64,000 nucleotides of DNA from Acarospora socialis (lineage: Eukaryota; Ascomycota; Lecanoromycetes; Acarosporales; Acarosporaceae), in assembly GCA_025617375.2 (NCBI GenBank), contig JAMYGW020000011.1, forward strand, positions 434,001 through 498,000, in the 5' to 3' direction. Below the pieces are notes generated by a model that was given only the letters and a program-made list of their open reading frames with translations, ran no database searches and was not told the origin of the DNA. This document shows, piece after piece, positions 25,067 to 36,075 of the stretch. How positions within the stretch are numbered: position 1 is the stretch's first letter; each line of letters starts with the position of its first letter. Position numbers and translations under genes: made by a program.

Positions 25067-25862
25067 ATGGAAGCCCTCAAGCAGTGCGATTGCAGCAACA
25101 CCCCGGACTACGACGAATTCTACAGGCTCTGCTTCAGTACTTTCGCCAGGCCCAATGACACTGCCCTTGTTAAGCCGTCGGATCCAAGCGGTACGTATAC
25201 TTTTCCTTCAATAATTTGTTATTGTGCTTATTCTTCTCCATTCTCGCTCGTCCAACTCCCTCTTGTCCCCAACAGTCACCTCCGTACAGCGAACTCCCGC
25301 TTCACGGGACCCGGAGAACTAGGAGCATGTCCACACTCTTTTTCGTTGCCGCCGTCGTCGTTTCCTTTGCCAAATCCAGGCACTGTCCAGCAACAAAGAC
25401 CCCCCGTCGCCCTCCCTTATCCTTGCACCATTTCCCACCTATCTTTTCCTTTCATATTCTCGCACCCAACTAACTTTTTCAACGGCTTCAACCGCAACAG
25501 TTATTCCCCTCCTCCTACTCCTCGACCTCTTTGCCGCCTTTCTTTGCACTCTATACATAACCTCCATTCGAGCCGATTTACAAAGCGACCCGGTCGTGTT
25601 GTGGCAGCGATTTGCCTGCTGGCTCGCCGTCTTCTTGACGATGACGATGATCAGCATTGCGGCTGTATGTCCGTCCATATTTGAGACTCTTAAGTTAGGT
25701 GGACTGATGGAGCGTGTTTGTAGTTGCTAAACTGAGTCGTGCCACCGCCCTTTGACGTGGACGCAGATCTACGTGCTTGTGGGTTTGAGAGGGTGGCTGA
25801 GGTCTTGGGTTATAGGCAGGGAGGAAGGGGATGAGAGCGAGGGCGCGGACTGTGTCAGGTGA
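25067..25862 (+). CDS. Small two-helix membrane protein, copy A
   Basis: Not a family I recognise. Model: exons 25067-25190, 25501-25664 and 25767-25862, 127 residues. The first part is hydrophilic with CDCSNTPDYDEFY; exon 2 brings a first helix (VIPLLLLLDLFAAFLCTLYI), a short polar loop and a second helix that runs through the exon 2/3 join (VFLTMTMISIAA then IYVLVGLRGWL), followed by an acidic tail. The 310 nt first intron ends CTAAC ... CAACAG; the second has TTGCTAAAC as branch site. The gene 700 nt downstream has the same architecture: a phase-1 first intron of similar length, an exon 2 of exactly 164 nt, and a third exon reading V-L-V-G-[LV]-R. That shared layout supports both models. 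Function unknown; membrane location is inference. Confidence 0.6.
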
Positions 25863-26579
25863 ACGTTATAGGGTAGCAGAGGGCTTCGGTGGTGGGCGAT
25901 GAGGGAGGAAGTCAGCTTGATCTCGGGTGTCTCCACATCCGATTGCGGGCGGCCCCCAGATAGTTTATTCGGGTTGGGCTGGAGCATGTGTACACTCCTT
26001 TTCCTTCTGCTGTGGTTGGATCTCAGGTATTGCTTGGTAAGTGAGGACATATTGAGCAGGGAGCAAGAGGTTAAGACTCTGCTCTTGATTTCTGGGGTAG
26101 TGGGAGGTGTAGAGCGAAACTGAAGGGTTGGGAGGCGGTAACAGGGGGTGGTCGAGAGCATATCGGGGAGGTTAGGACGAAGTGCAGAGGGATTAGGGAA
26201 GGGGTCTTGTCTGAGGAGAATCGAACTTCGGATTGAGGGACTGTTGGGAATTAGGTGCAGATCGGGAATGCATGTATGCGTAGACTCCGATTTGCCAAAT
26301 CTCGGGTTATCTGTGTAAATCGCTATATGTAATGTTTGGGGGGTATCTCTTAAGCAGTGAGACTTGAGTTCTATGGTGAGTTGGGTTGTCATGGGACTGG
26401 CAAAAATAGTTCAAGTTCGGACTAGCTCGTCCTTTCCTTGGCCATAGATCTGGGTACCCAGATATTCCGTGTCTTCTCTCTCTTCCTCCATTTTTTGAGC
26501 TTCGTGTTCTTGCTTTGCAAGATAGTGCTTAACGCTCTTTGATTGAACCCAAAGAAGAGCTTCGAGCTTCAAGAGCAGC
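25863..26579. other. Spacer between tandem membrane-protein genes
   Basis: 717 nt. A long minus-strand open frame exists but has no recognisable content. Confidence 0.4.
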
Positions 26580-27244
26580 ATGGAGAGTCCAAAGTTGACC
26601 TGGCGACCCCTGAGTGGCATCTCAGATCCCCGTACGTCTACCCTACTCCTTTTCTTGCGTCGTGACTTTCGTGTTCGCATTCGATATGAAATCGCAAGAG
26701 TCCGAGTCCTTCCTCCGCGCTGCAGAACTCTTCCAAACCTCCATGTGTGGGAGAGTAAAGCCACGTCTTTGCTCTCCATTGATATCCCACTGTCGTCAGT
26801 TCATACAAGGAAGGAGGCCGGAACAGAAGACTCGGCGTCATCTTGACCAAGCTCTCCTTACACCTTTCTTACCCCAACCAACTAACTCCTGCCCTTGACC
26901 GTCCATACAGGTCTCCTCCACCTCCTCATCTTCATCCTCCTACTCAGCTTCGTCTTCGCCCTCTGCACATCTCATTGGCTCGCCAAGCCACAGCCCAATC
27001 TCTCCCGACTGGCGATATACTTTGTCGGCTGGGTCGCCTTCTGGACTGTGTTCACCACATGGGAGATTTGGGTGGTATGTGTGCCTCATGCTGTCCTGTC
27101 TCGGTCTGTCTACTCCAATGCTGGACTAATGTCTGCTTGCCCTTTAGTTGCTTTATTGAAGAGGCTGTTGGTGTAGGACGTGTGCTTGTTGGGGTGAGGA
27201 AGTTTTGGCGCGGGGGGGCCGCTCAGAGTGGCCAGCTAGCTTGA
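26580..27244 (+). CDS. Small two-helix membrane protein, copy B
   Basis: Paralogue of the preceding gene. Model: exons 26580-26631, 26911-27074 and 27164-27244, 98 residues. A short N-terminus (MESPKLTWRP...) leads over a 279 nt phase-1 intron to a helix LLHLLIFILLLSFVFALC, a loop with SHWLAKPQPN, a second helix YFVGWVAFWTVFTTWEIWV, and a basic tail after GRVLVGVRKFW. Exon 2 is 164 nt, as in copy A. The last acceptor is the weakest part: an AG at 27146-27147 would give a stop three codons on, while the AG at 27162-27163 gives a tail matching copy A, so I prefer the latter. No function assigned. Confidence 0.55.
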
Positions 27245-28159
27245 TCACGTCTGGTAACGATACTGGCATCTGGAGATTGCATACAGGACGCTGTGGTGGG
27301 AGGATTAGACGGTTCTTGAAGTGTGCTTGGTCTTCGTTGTAGGTGTCTTTGGGATGTTGCGGAGGGGGCGGGCTGGATGCACTGCTTTTGCCCTCCTGTT
27401 CTGGCTTGAGTAATAGGACGTGTAATCGACCCCGGGGCGAGCAGAGATGTTTGCTTGATAGGAGCATCGAGGAGGTGAACGTATGTGCCGAAGATTACAT
27501 GCAACTTTGCCGTGCGTTAAGAAGGGATAGGATAGAATATAGCGGTGTTAGGTACGGAGAGTACGGAAGGGAGTGAAGCAGCTTACACAACACTGTTACG
27601 GGCGACTGCGGCCGGTATGCGTTATTTCTTTTGGGAGGCCCTCATTGCCTGGAAATAGTCAAATAAGCTATCGAGCTCTCGTCCACTGCGGCAACCAAGG
27701 TGGGATGGATGTAAAGTCGTTGTGAAGATGGAGACCTGAGACGCATTGACAATGATCACATTCTGGGTTACTCCACAAGCTATTGCAAACAAATCTTTAA
27801 AGAAAATCATATTTTGTGTGAGATTTCGCAGAGACCAAGCGGCCCATCTTCAAATTCGTGATTAAGTCATATCTGAATGAGGTGACGCAGCAGTCATCGG
27901 ACTCGACATGGTTTGCTCCCCAAATCTGGAAATGACACCAAGTGCCAGACTTTGGGAATAAACCCAATACGTGCATCGTCGGGTCAGCACATGTTCGCAA
28001 CGCACAACGCCCACATCCGGCCCGCAGCAGGAAGAATAAGCCGGTTGGGATCAACCCAAGGTTCAGGCTCGTTCGACTCGATCAGGTCCATCATGTTATG
28101 TGCGTTTGTTGCGGAGATCCTCGTGCTTTCCTTCAACAGGGCGTTATCCCGCCTCACAT
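27245..28159. other. Intergenic, 0.9 kb
   Basis: No gene supported between the convergent ends of copy B and the DUF3632 gene. Confidence 0.45.
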
Positions 28160-28933
28160 CTAAATCGCTCTTTCCAGAACGCCCATCTCTCCCTTTGCAA
28201 ATCCATCTAAACCTTTATAGAAGTCTTCAGGCTTTGCCGGCACAGGCTTCTTCGGCCCGGTGTCTGTGCGAGCTGCGTTGTGATAAACCATGCGTGCAGC
28301 ATGCAATATCCAGGTTGTTACTGCGGGGATATTGTCGTCCAAGGTAGCAATTCGTATCGGCGCTTCCAGTGCGCGAGATAGAAGCCAGATAGCGTAGTGC
28401 TCGAAGTTCAAAACAGAGGCAACAGTGAGTTTGGCGGCAAATGTGTGGAGGCGGACCCATACTTCTACCGAGAAGGGAGTCATCCACGGGCATCGTTTGA
28501 CAATCTCATAAAACGATGGAGGCCTCTCCCATGGTCCTTGATTCCATGTCTTCCGTATGTTGGCGCCTAGGATCGGAAGGTCAGTCCATAACCGGAAGCC
28601 GCAGTAATCCTCGAAGCTTTCGCGCTCTGGGTGAAGTGTAGCGGGCAAGTGCTTGATTGCAGTTAGCAGCTCGACGAGCTTGCCCTGCCATGGATGGTTG
28701 TTCGGCACTTGGCGAGCCACATTGATGAAGAGGTCCCATAGCAACCAGAGGTAATTCTCAATCGATCGTGGAATTGTGTTGGATGGGGGATTGTTAACGG
28801 GCGCAGTCAGCTCCACAGCAATGGTCGTAGTTTCAGAAGGGCCCTGTTCGAAATACTTGCGGAGGAGAAGAAAGGCATCGAGCATAGCTTGGTCTTCTCC
28901 AATCCACTTGGGTACTTCCAGAATCAAGGCCAT
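28160..28933 (-). CDS. DUF3632-type fungal protein
   Basis: Single exon, 257 residues, all alpha-helical in appearance. Signs of the fungal DUF3632 family: LWLLWDLFINVARQVPNNHPWQGKLVELLTAI near residues 62-95, FRLWTDLPILG, and a C-terminal helical part with NFEHYAIWLLSRALE. Members are common in Pezizomycotina and have no known activity. A TATATATA box at 28991-28998 lies 58 nt upstream of the ATG, a plausible core promoter position. No signal peptide or membrane helix. Reading frame is whole. Confidence 0.82.
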   Translation of the reverse strand: MALILEVPKWIGEDQAMLDAFLLLRKYFEQGPSETTTIAVELTAPVNNPPSNTIPRSIENYLWLLWDLFINVARQVPNNHPWQGKLVELLTAIKHLPATLHPERESFEDYCGFRLWTDLPILGANIRKTWNQGPWERPPSFYEIVKRCPWMTPFSVEVWVRLHTFAAKLTVASVLNFEHYAIWLLSRALEAPIRIATLDDNIPAVTTWILHAARMVYHNAARTDTGPKKPVPAKPEDFYKGLDGFAKGEMGVLERAI

Positions 28934-28990
28934 CAGGACAGAAAAGAGGAGTGAGTGTAACAGCGAGAAATTTTTGGACGGGATACGGAG

Positions 28991-28998
28991 TATATATA
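28991..28998 (-). promoter_or_regulatory. TATA box of DUF3632 gene
   Basis: Perfect TATATATA, 58 nt upstream of the start codon on the minus strand. Confidence 0.5.
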
Positions 28999-29726
28999 AC
29001 AGTATCTAGCAGATCAGTAAAACCTAGTCACTCATGCTTGCCACGCTCTTGCAATCGCTGAAGCTCCTTAAGCGTTCTCAATGAGTCAGTCTCCGCAGGC
29101 AGCAGGGCACAGCAAAACCAGTCGCCGAGACTGAGGTCGACGCGAGGCTGAATCAAAGTTAGCCATCAGCAATGACCTAGTTGATCGATAGAGGTAACAT
29201 ATTGCTGTGCCATCCTCCGTTTGATAACCTGCCAATCATAGTCAGAGGGCGGACGATATCAACACGTTATAGTGGCACAGTCTTTAGACAAACATGCATC
29301 TCGGAAGACACATTCACACATGACATCAAGTTGTATCGCGCTTTACAAATTAGCATTAGCGCTGGTCTAGCATTATGGGGTGGGTCTCGTCTATCCGTAT
29401 GCGGTATCCAGTAGCCCTATTTCTACTTACAAAGGAACCTGAATACACTCGTGTATCACTTGAGGAAGGGCTCAAGTGTGTAGATAGGATACGGTTATTC
29501 AATCGAACCAGCCTTCAAAGTAACAATCTGAGCCAGGCCGAGCATTCCTGACAGAAGCGACGTCTCCTTGCATTCCCCTCCCTCATTCTCGTCCTATCCC
29601 TCCCTTCTTTCATGTTTAAGCTCGCGACAACCCTGCTCACCTTCTCTATAATCGCAAACAAACAAAAACCCACCCACTCTGTCACTCCAATTCATTGAAG
29701 ACAAAGACAAAGTCAATAGTGCCAAG
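28999..29726. other. Divergent intergenic, 0.7 kb
   Basis: Upstream regions of the DUF3632 gene and the small Cys-tail gene. No further gene seen. Confidence 0.4.
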
Positions 29727-30100
29727 ATGCCCGAAATCACCCAACCCCGACCCGTCGAGAAACTGACAGCTCCCAAACCATCGACGTCGTATTCCAGCGG
29801 CAACGGAAGGGGCGTGTTGGTGGAGATCTCAACACAACAGCCGGTGCGTCCAAGCCTCTTTACTTTTTGAAAGCTATTCACTCTCTCCTCGCACTTCCCC
29901 ACTAGCCTATGCCTCTCTCTTGCGCGCTGTTGTTGTTCTCAGAAAAAAGCGCGTCGTTCTCCATCACATCAACGCCTCTCATCTCTATCGCCGTCCTTCC
30001 TCATCGACTAACAATGAGACAGAAGGCCCAACCGCCAATGGTCCCCTCGCCTCCTCTCCGCGGCGGCGGCAAAGACGGCGCACTCTGTTGCGGATGGTGA
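29727..30100 (+). CDS. Small protein with Cys-Cys tail (CYSTM-like?)
   Basis: Two exons, 29727-29843 and 30023-30100, with a 179 nt phase-0 intron that ends CTAAC ... GACAG; 64 residues. The N-terminus is Pro/Ser/Thr rich (MPEITQPRPVEKLTAPKPST) and the C-terminus is GGGKDGALCCGW followed by the stop. Short polar proteins ending in a Cys pair or cluster are typical of fungal CYSTM-like and palmitoylated tail-anchored peptides, but the hydrophobic stretch is much shorter than in true CYSTM proteins, so the family is not secure. The conserved-looking Cys tail and clean splice are the main support. Confidence 0.5.
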
Positions 30101-30851
30101 GCGAACCCTCAACCTTAACCTCCTCCTCTCCACCTCCTTCCTATTTTCACTCCCTCTTCTCTTCCCCATGCCGTTTGTTCGCGGGAGGAAGAGTGCTTCC
30201 CAACACCGTCCACCGTCCAATTTCACAGCTCCGTTTCAGCATCTCAAGGAGAAGCAACATACTCTATTCTTGACACACGCACCTGAGGAACCGCGACTGA
30301 AAGACAAGTCGATCCTCCGTCTAGCAATAGTGAATGCTCCACCCAGCACAACAAATACAACTGCTATGCTGTCTGTTGCCACGGTTGCCATGGTTGCGAC
30401 TGTCGCCACAGTTGTGACTGTTGTCACTGAGCTGAACTGAGCTGAGGTCGGAGGCCCACTCTCCTTGACTCGACGGCTTGCGGTGGGAGGGGCAGACCCG
30501 TTTGCGGATCGCTATAAGTTTTCCCAAGAGCGCAGCTGATCGCGTCTGTTGTCGTGTAGTTGTGCGGCGTGTCTTGCCTGCGAGGCGTTCGAGTGTTTCG
30601 AGTGCTGCAAAGGGCTGGCTGAGGAGGGCTGAGTTTAGACGGATCGGGACGGGGGATGGCGAAGGGCGACGGGCGGTGCTTGACAAATGGTGTAAACAGT
30701 GGCCCAGATAGACCCGGACCTGGCGGAGATGGTCTTTTGGCAGCAGTTTAAGACAGGAACGTCGAAACTCTCACGCTTCTCACTATGGCCTTGGTCGTTT
30801 TCTGCCGTCTTTCGCACAAGCATCCCAGTTTAGTTCTGTCTTGATAGTGGA
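30101..30851. other. Intergenic, 0.75 kb
   Basis: Convergent 3' flanks. Contains an imperfect GTTGCCA/GTTGTGAC repeat at about 30374-30428. No gene supported. Confidence 0.4.
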
Positions 30852-32706
30852 TCAAGGAGGTCTCTGCATTAAAAACGCATGCACAGACTGCAACGTCGCT
30901 CGACTCGGATTGATGTCCTGTTTGGAAGCGACGATCCAGCTGAGCCTTTGGCGGATGAACTGCTTGTCTATTGAGGAATTGTGCTGGGGCCCGGTGTAGT
31001 TGCCTGACTTCTCATTAGCCCAATCCAACTGAGCCGTAGAGTAGCGTAAAGTAGAGCTAGTCTGGAACGGTAAGGTTTACAGAAACGTACCATCACCGTC
31101 AAAGAATAGACACAGCACCGCGAGCGCGACGCCGACAGCCAAGTCATGACCGCTTGGACACGCGAAGAGGATCGCCGGGCTCGTCTTCTCGGATGGCACA
31201 CGCGAGGTTATGAATTTCGTAACCTTGGACAACTCTTTCCTCAAATCGCGACTACCCAACTTGCCCGTCCCGCAGTTCAAATGCAAGACCTTCTTACTCA
31301 TACTCTCATCCAGCCCCTCCAGCGCCATATCCGAGCACGCCACCACACAATCGTACCTTTCCCTACCAGCCGCCTGGATGTCGTCCAAGGTCCCAACATG
31401 CACTCCCTTCGTCGGCTTAACCAACGTAGCGCCCCCACCATAGCTCCTCGTATGCGTCTTCTTCACCAGCCGATCCATCATTAGCGCCAACCCTTCGTCG
31501 CCTTCCGTTCTCAGCAGTTCCTCGTAATTGTCCCAGAAAAGAGCCGGCGTGAGGCCGCGGGCCCAGTGCTCACTGTCGTCGCCAGCGCCCTGAACGTAGG
31601 CGTCGTCTGTTGCTTCGGACGGATCGACGCGGCGCGAGGCCGTGCAGCAGACAACCGGGTAGAAGTCGTCGAAGGAGGGCGGGTGCTCGAAGTTGCTGGA
31701 GTCTTGCGTCACCCAGAAGGGGCGGAGGGGCTTGGAGATTTTGGAGCGGAGGTCGGAGAGAGGGAGGTCGAGGGCCTAGGATCGCCATCTCTGTTTAGCC
31801 GGCTTCTGTATGTAGATGTATGGAGCAGGAGGGACAAGGGATGGATACCTTGAAGTCTCGCACGAACCCGTCGAGTCTCTCCTCGATCTGCGCGTGTTCC
31901 GACTCGCCCACGACCCGCGGCGGCGTGTGGATGGTATGTGCGTCCCGCCGTTCTGGGAATAGGGTGCGGTTCATGACGACGCACCAGATCGGGACCGTCT
32001 TCGATAACGCGTCCGGCATGCCTGCCAGCCTCCATCAGCTCCGATCCCCCTCTCCGACATGTTTCGCAGTATACATACTCTTCCCCCGTCTCGTCGAATC
32101 GACCACAACGCACCTACGCCACCTCTATCAGCCATGCAGCTACTTCTCCCTCAAACCCTTCCACCACCTCCAGGTCTCTCCATTGCCCTTTCCCAACCAA
32201 ACTGTAATCTCCACTCACCCCCCATACCTCCCCACAACCTCCAACACCCCCAAATTTAACCGCCGCGTACTAAACGCCCACTGCCCATGATGTCCATCCG
32301 TACTCTTGAAATACGCGCTGCCGAATTTACCCGAAGGAACCGAGGCCCGCAAAGAACCTGAGCGCAGCGAAGCATCTGGGGCCCGGGAAGAACCTGAAGC
32401 CGAAGAAGAGACCGAGGCCGAGTTGACCGGGAGTAAAGCCGACGAGATCGGAGGGGAAGGGTTAATATACCACGAGCCGCAGCGTTCGTTGGCGATGAGC
32501 CGGAGGGCAAAGGACTTGGCGACCGTGTCGGTAAAGACGGAGTCGAAGAGGATGGAGAGGAGTCGGTTGCGTGTGGTGGGTGGAGGGGTATGGGTGTGAC
32601 GGTCCTGGCGGGGGAGGTGAGAGGTGTTGGGGGAAGGAGAGACGAGGGGAGAGAGAGGGGCTTGGGCGGTTGTGAGGGCAGGGACCAGGGGGGATGTGGA
32701 GGTCAT
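30852..32706 (-). CDS. RIT1: tRNA A64 2'-O-ribosylphosphate transferase
   Basis: Five exons on the minus strand: 32219-32706, 32079-32113, 31849-32021, 31091-31775 and 30852-31003; 510 residues. RIT1 adds ribosyl phosphate to A64 of initiator tRNA-Met so that it is kept out of elongation. Motifs in order: RLIANERCGSWYI, SAYFKSTDGHHGQWAFSTRRLNL, VVVDSTRRGKSMPDALSKTVPIW, PLRPFWVTQDS, FYPVVCCTASR, ACPSGHDLAVGVALAVLCLFFD and INPSRATLQSVHAFLM. The 35 nt exon 2 is fixed by VDSTRRGK. Odd: between NERCGSWYI and SAYFKSTDGH, where most members have about ten residues, this copy has about 45 including a Ser/Ala/Arg-rich stretch. Phase is consistent at all joins. Confidence 0.93.
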
Positions 32707-33952
32707 GGTTGATGGGTGGGTGGGTGGAGGGGAGTGTGGTAGTGGGGAAGCTTCCAAGTCAGCTGATGCCCTGTTCGCTCAAGTAGGGTAACTTCTGACA
32801 TGACTTAGTCTTGTCATCAAACGCCCAGCTCACTCAACACTCTCCTGGAACTGCCACTTTAAGGGTGATTAAACCGAACATTGGGAAATCAGGGTTTGAC
32901 GATGCTATGAAGGAGCCGCTAGGAGCCTTTGGCATCCTGCGTTGCCAGCATCTGAGTAACATCCTTGGACTCTCGAGCAAGACGATGCCAAATCGGAGCA
33001 CACGATCTGGCCTGAAAGCTATGAATCACTAGCATGGGAATCGGATCTGGATTTGCTGATCACTTTTTGAGTCCCGAAGTTCACGGCATCATATAACTTG
33101 GATTGACCGCTGCCTAGCCCGCCAAAATGGATCCCATTTCATGTAGCTCGGAAATGACCTAAAATGGCTTTTTTGTTGTAGCCAGAAGTGGATGGATGCT
33201 TGTGCTGAAGGACAAGGTGCAGCAAGGAGGTTTGGGAACAAGGGGGCTTTTATCACGTGTCTCGACGAAGTCCTGTTCTTGAGAGGATGAAATCTGCAAC
33301 ATGCCTCAAACCTGGTAATTCGGGCTCTCCTAGGAAAGATGCCCTAGGAGAATCGTTCTGGGATAGTATGAGGTAGGTGGCTGTGGTGCTTCGCCACCTG
33401 GTAATCCTAATGGAGCCAGCTTGAAAGCTTGATCCTAAGACCAATCTCGGCCATGACAGTCACACAATGCTGCGTAAACCATGGGGATATCTTAGAATCA
33501 AGTTATGTGAGAAGAAAAGGAGATGGGGGCCATGGGTTTCTGGGTCAGAATACTAATGATATAGGTATGAAGTAATACCCTTCCGTAATGAGCCGGTTGC
33601 GGCTTTACTACTAGAAAAAGAATAAGGGCTAATTGTCTTCAAGGCTACCCTTATGTAAATGAGAGCTAGCTATATACCGATATTTCGAATAACAAACCCA
33701 ATCCCTTGCATCAAATATCAATTGGCTGTTGGCGAGCAACGTCAGAGGAAGAAAAAGAGCTCGTGATCTGATTGACTGAATGACTGACTGACTGATTGAT
33801 TGATCGATTGATAGGGCTCGTCAACAGGCCACCAAACTGTAATACCATACTATACCAGCGCATACTCCTAGGATGTGTTCCCTTCTTTTCCTTAAGCAAC
33901 GCTTGCCCTTGTCGAACCTTGCAAGCAAAGCAAGCAAGCAAAAATCAAAAGG
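32707..33952. other. Intergenic, 1.2 kb
   Basis: No gene supported. Contains a (TGAC/TGAT)n microsatellite at 33771-33813. Confidence 0.5.
33771..33813. repeat. (TGAC)n/(TGAT)n microsatellite
   Basis: Tetranucleotide TGAC passes into TGAT units over about 43 nt. Confidence 0.8.
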
Positions 33953-35144
33953 TCAGGCCTCTTCCCTCTTCAGGTCTTCCGGCCTTTGTCCGTAGACAAA
34001 GTGGATGATGTTGTACAGGTGAATCTCCCGATTGCAGAGCTCCTTTCTGACCTTGGCGGCCAAGACCTGACACTCTTCCTTGCTCCAACCGAGCATCCGA
34101 GTGAACAGGGCCATCGAATACGGCTCGATGGCGTCGCAGAACTGCACGACTTGATACCTTCCGACGTCTTTGAGCTTGGGATCTTTCGGCCAGATGCCGC
34201 AGGGCAACTGAGGTCCAATGTCAGCATCAACGTCAGCATCACCATCCGCGTCTCAGGATGCGGAGGGGATGGGGATCTCCGTACTTTGTAAGTGTCGTCT
34301 TGCACCTTGACGAAGCCAGCATCGATCAAGTGCTGCTTTTGGTCCGGAGCCTCATTCAGCTTCTTGCCGAACTTCTCGCTCGCCTCGTTGATGAGATTCA
34401 TGAATTGTTGGACGTATGGCGCCTTGTTGATGGAAGTGTCGTCTGATTGGATCACCGTTTCGTACTCCTGCATTTCGATCCACCCGCCGGGCTTCAGGTT
34501 CGCGTAAGCCTGAGCGTAGAGACGCTTCCAGTCTCGGATACTGCCTCCCATGCCGCGACCGTGGATGAAATCAAACGCTTCGCTCGGCCCGTACGCCCAC
34601 TCGCTCTCGACATCGTCGACGTAGAACCTGCACCCCGGCGGCACCCAGCTCGGCTGGATGGGGCTGAGATCCGTCCCGATGACTTCGGCGCCGGGAAACT
34701 CGTCGGCAAAGTCGATGGCCCAGATGCCGGTACCGGTACCGAAGTCGAGGACGCGCTGCGGCTTGCGGATAATGGGCGCCCGGAAGAGCCTTCCATCGAG
34801 CAGGACACGGAAGATGTGGTGCAAGAGGTCAAGGCGGTCCTGCTCCGTCTCGTCATTGGGGAGTATGTACTCTCCTTCGCGGTAGGCGTGGTAACGACGG
34901 CCGTTCTCGTACTTGTAGTTCTGGATCGACGACGTGACCGACGTGCTCCCGCTCGACACGTCCGAGCCTAACGCCGATTCGCCGTCGTCGTCAAGGGATG
35001 TCTGTGGGAGGGACCACAATCAGTCACCATTCCTTCGCGACAGAGGGAGCAATGTCACCAACTCACGTCTACCACGATCGCTGCGTTCACATCAGGCGCT
35101 GCGGGTTGGGAGACGTTCTGAGACGTTGCCACTGCGGCTGCCAT
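33953..35144 (-). CDS. LaeA-type SAM-dependent methyltransferase
   Basis: Three exons on the minus strand: 35067-35144, 34285-35001 and 33953-34207; 349 residues. N-terminus is variable, then YKYENGRRYHAYREGEYILPNDETEQDRLDLLHHIF, typical of LaeA/LAE1-like and UMTA-type fungal enzymes. The SAM site is VLDFGTGTGIWAIDFADEFP near residue 115, followed by GTDLSPIQPSWVPPGC, FDFIHGRGMGGSI and NLKPGGWIEMQE. LaeA relatives control secondary metabolism and development, but most paralogues have no known target, and this is one of many. No cluster gene adjoins it. A 46 nt AGT repeat lies 25 nt upstream of the ATG, in the likely 5' leader. Confidence 0.9.
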
Positions 35145-35167
35145 GTCGGCTGAGTTTTCAGGGAAAG

Positions 35168-35168
<1 letters not shown>

Positions 35169-35214
<46 letters not shown>
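35169..35214. repeat. (AGT)n microsatellite
   Basis: About 15 uninterrupted AGT units (ACT on the coding strand of the neighbouring methyltransferase), lying just upstream of its start codon. Confidence 0.95.
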
Positions 35215-35795
35215 ATCGTGGTATGAGTAATCCGTCAAGGCAATTTCTAAATGCAAAGTCGATGAGGTTTAAGAACGCACCACTTCACACTCTGTCTGCA
35301 TACCTACCGACAACCATTCTTGTCCACTGTTGTGGGAACTCAGCCTTCCTTATCAATTACCTTGTCACTTTCGCAATTTACCGCGAGCTCCTATTTAGTG
35401 AATCTTGTGAGGGGTCGAAGGGGAGAATGATTGGATCTTGATCGTCTCCGCTCTCCACACTTCCTGGTCTCCACCACACTGGGCGCCTTCCCTAGATCGA
35501 CTCTTGCTGCATGCGGCACAGGCTGGCCAGGTAGGTAGGTCAATGAGCTGTATCTACTACCTGGTCTACCTAAGGCGTACACTCGTACTCACAGGAAGGA
35601 AAAGAAACAACGAGGTGTGGAGTGGAGAGTGGGCTTGCGACTCGCGAGTAAGCGGACACCGGATCGCTTCGGTCCGCCCGGGTGAACAGGCTAATGTACG
35701 GCCTAATGCACTTGGTTAGTTGTAGAAGTGGCCAAGCTCAGCCAATAAGAATAGATACGAGTACTTGTCACCCCCACGTGATGAGACATGATATG
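35215..35795. other. Intergenic
   Basis: Upstream region of the methyltransferase gene. No gene supported. Confidence 0.4.
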
Positions 35796-36075
35796 GGGTA
35801 AAAGACTCCCATAATCCATGCGCCTGCATAAAAGACGCGGATAAACAAAAACACCAAGTTTTCAACGCAATACCCGATGGTGGTTAGGTCAGTTAGGTAG
35901 GTTAGGTTGGTTAGGAGCTTAGGCTGTTAGGGTCAGTAATAGAATGTATTTCGAAGCGTTTTGATAGTAAGATCTCGGTGGCAGTGAGGTTGTCATGTAT
36001 TACAGAAGTCTTTCTTCAGGCCGTTATCTATCCAAGTCTTTGTGCAGGCGCATGGATTATGGGGGTCTTTTACCC
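35796..36075. mobile_element. MITE-like inverted-repeat element, 280 bp
   Basis: The ends are inverted copies of about 40 bp: left starts GGGTAAAAGACTCCCATAAT and continues through CATGCGCCTGC to 35836; the right end at 36036-36075 is its reverse complement with about three differences. No coding content. Between the arms is a run of GTTAGG/GGTTAGG units (35883-35933). I cannot define a target-site duplication. Size and long inverted ends fit a non-autonomous DNA element of unknown superfamily; the arms are well matched, so it is probably fairly young. Confidence 0.65.
35883..35933 (+). repeat. Degenerate TTAGG-rich run
   Basis: About seven TTAGG/TTAGGT/TTAGGG units with irregular spacing inside the inverted-repeat element. 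Resembles telomere sequence but is too irregular for a telomere. Confidence 0.6.

Noticed and set aside
25724-25735. Short terminal exon TTGCTAAACTGA for membrane-protein copy A (and TTGCTTTATTGA at 27148 for copy B)
   Set aside because: Both give a stop after three residues, but TTGCTAAAC in copy A is better read as a branch site, and later acceptors give matching tails in both copies.
26411-26779. Minus-strand 122-codon frame
   Set aside because: Overlaps exon 1 of membrane-protein copy B and has no recognisable content.
35883-35933. Internal telomere or chromosome fusion scar
   Set aside because: Units are irregular and lie inside an inverted-repeat element, so a fusion is not needed to explain them.
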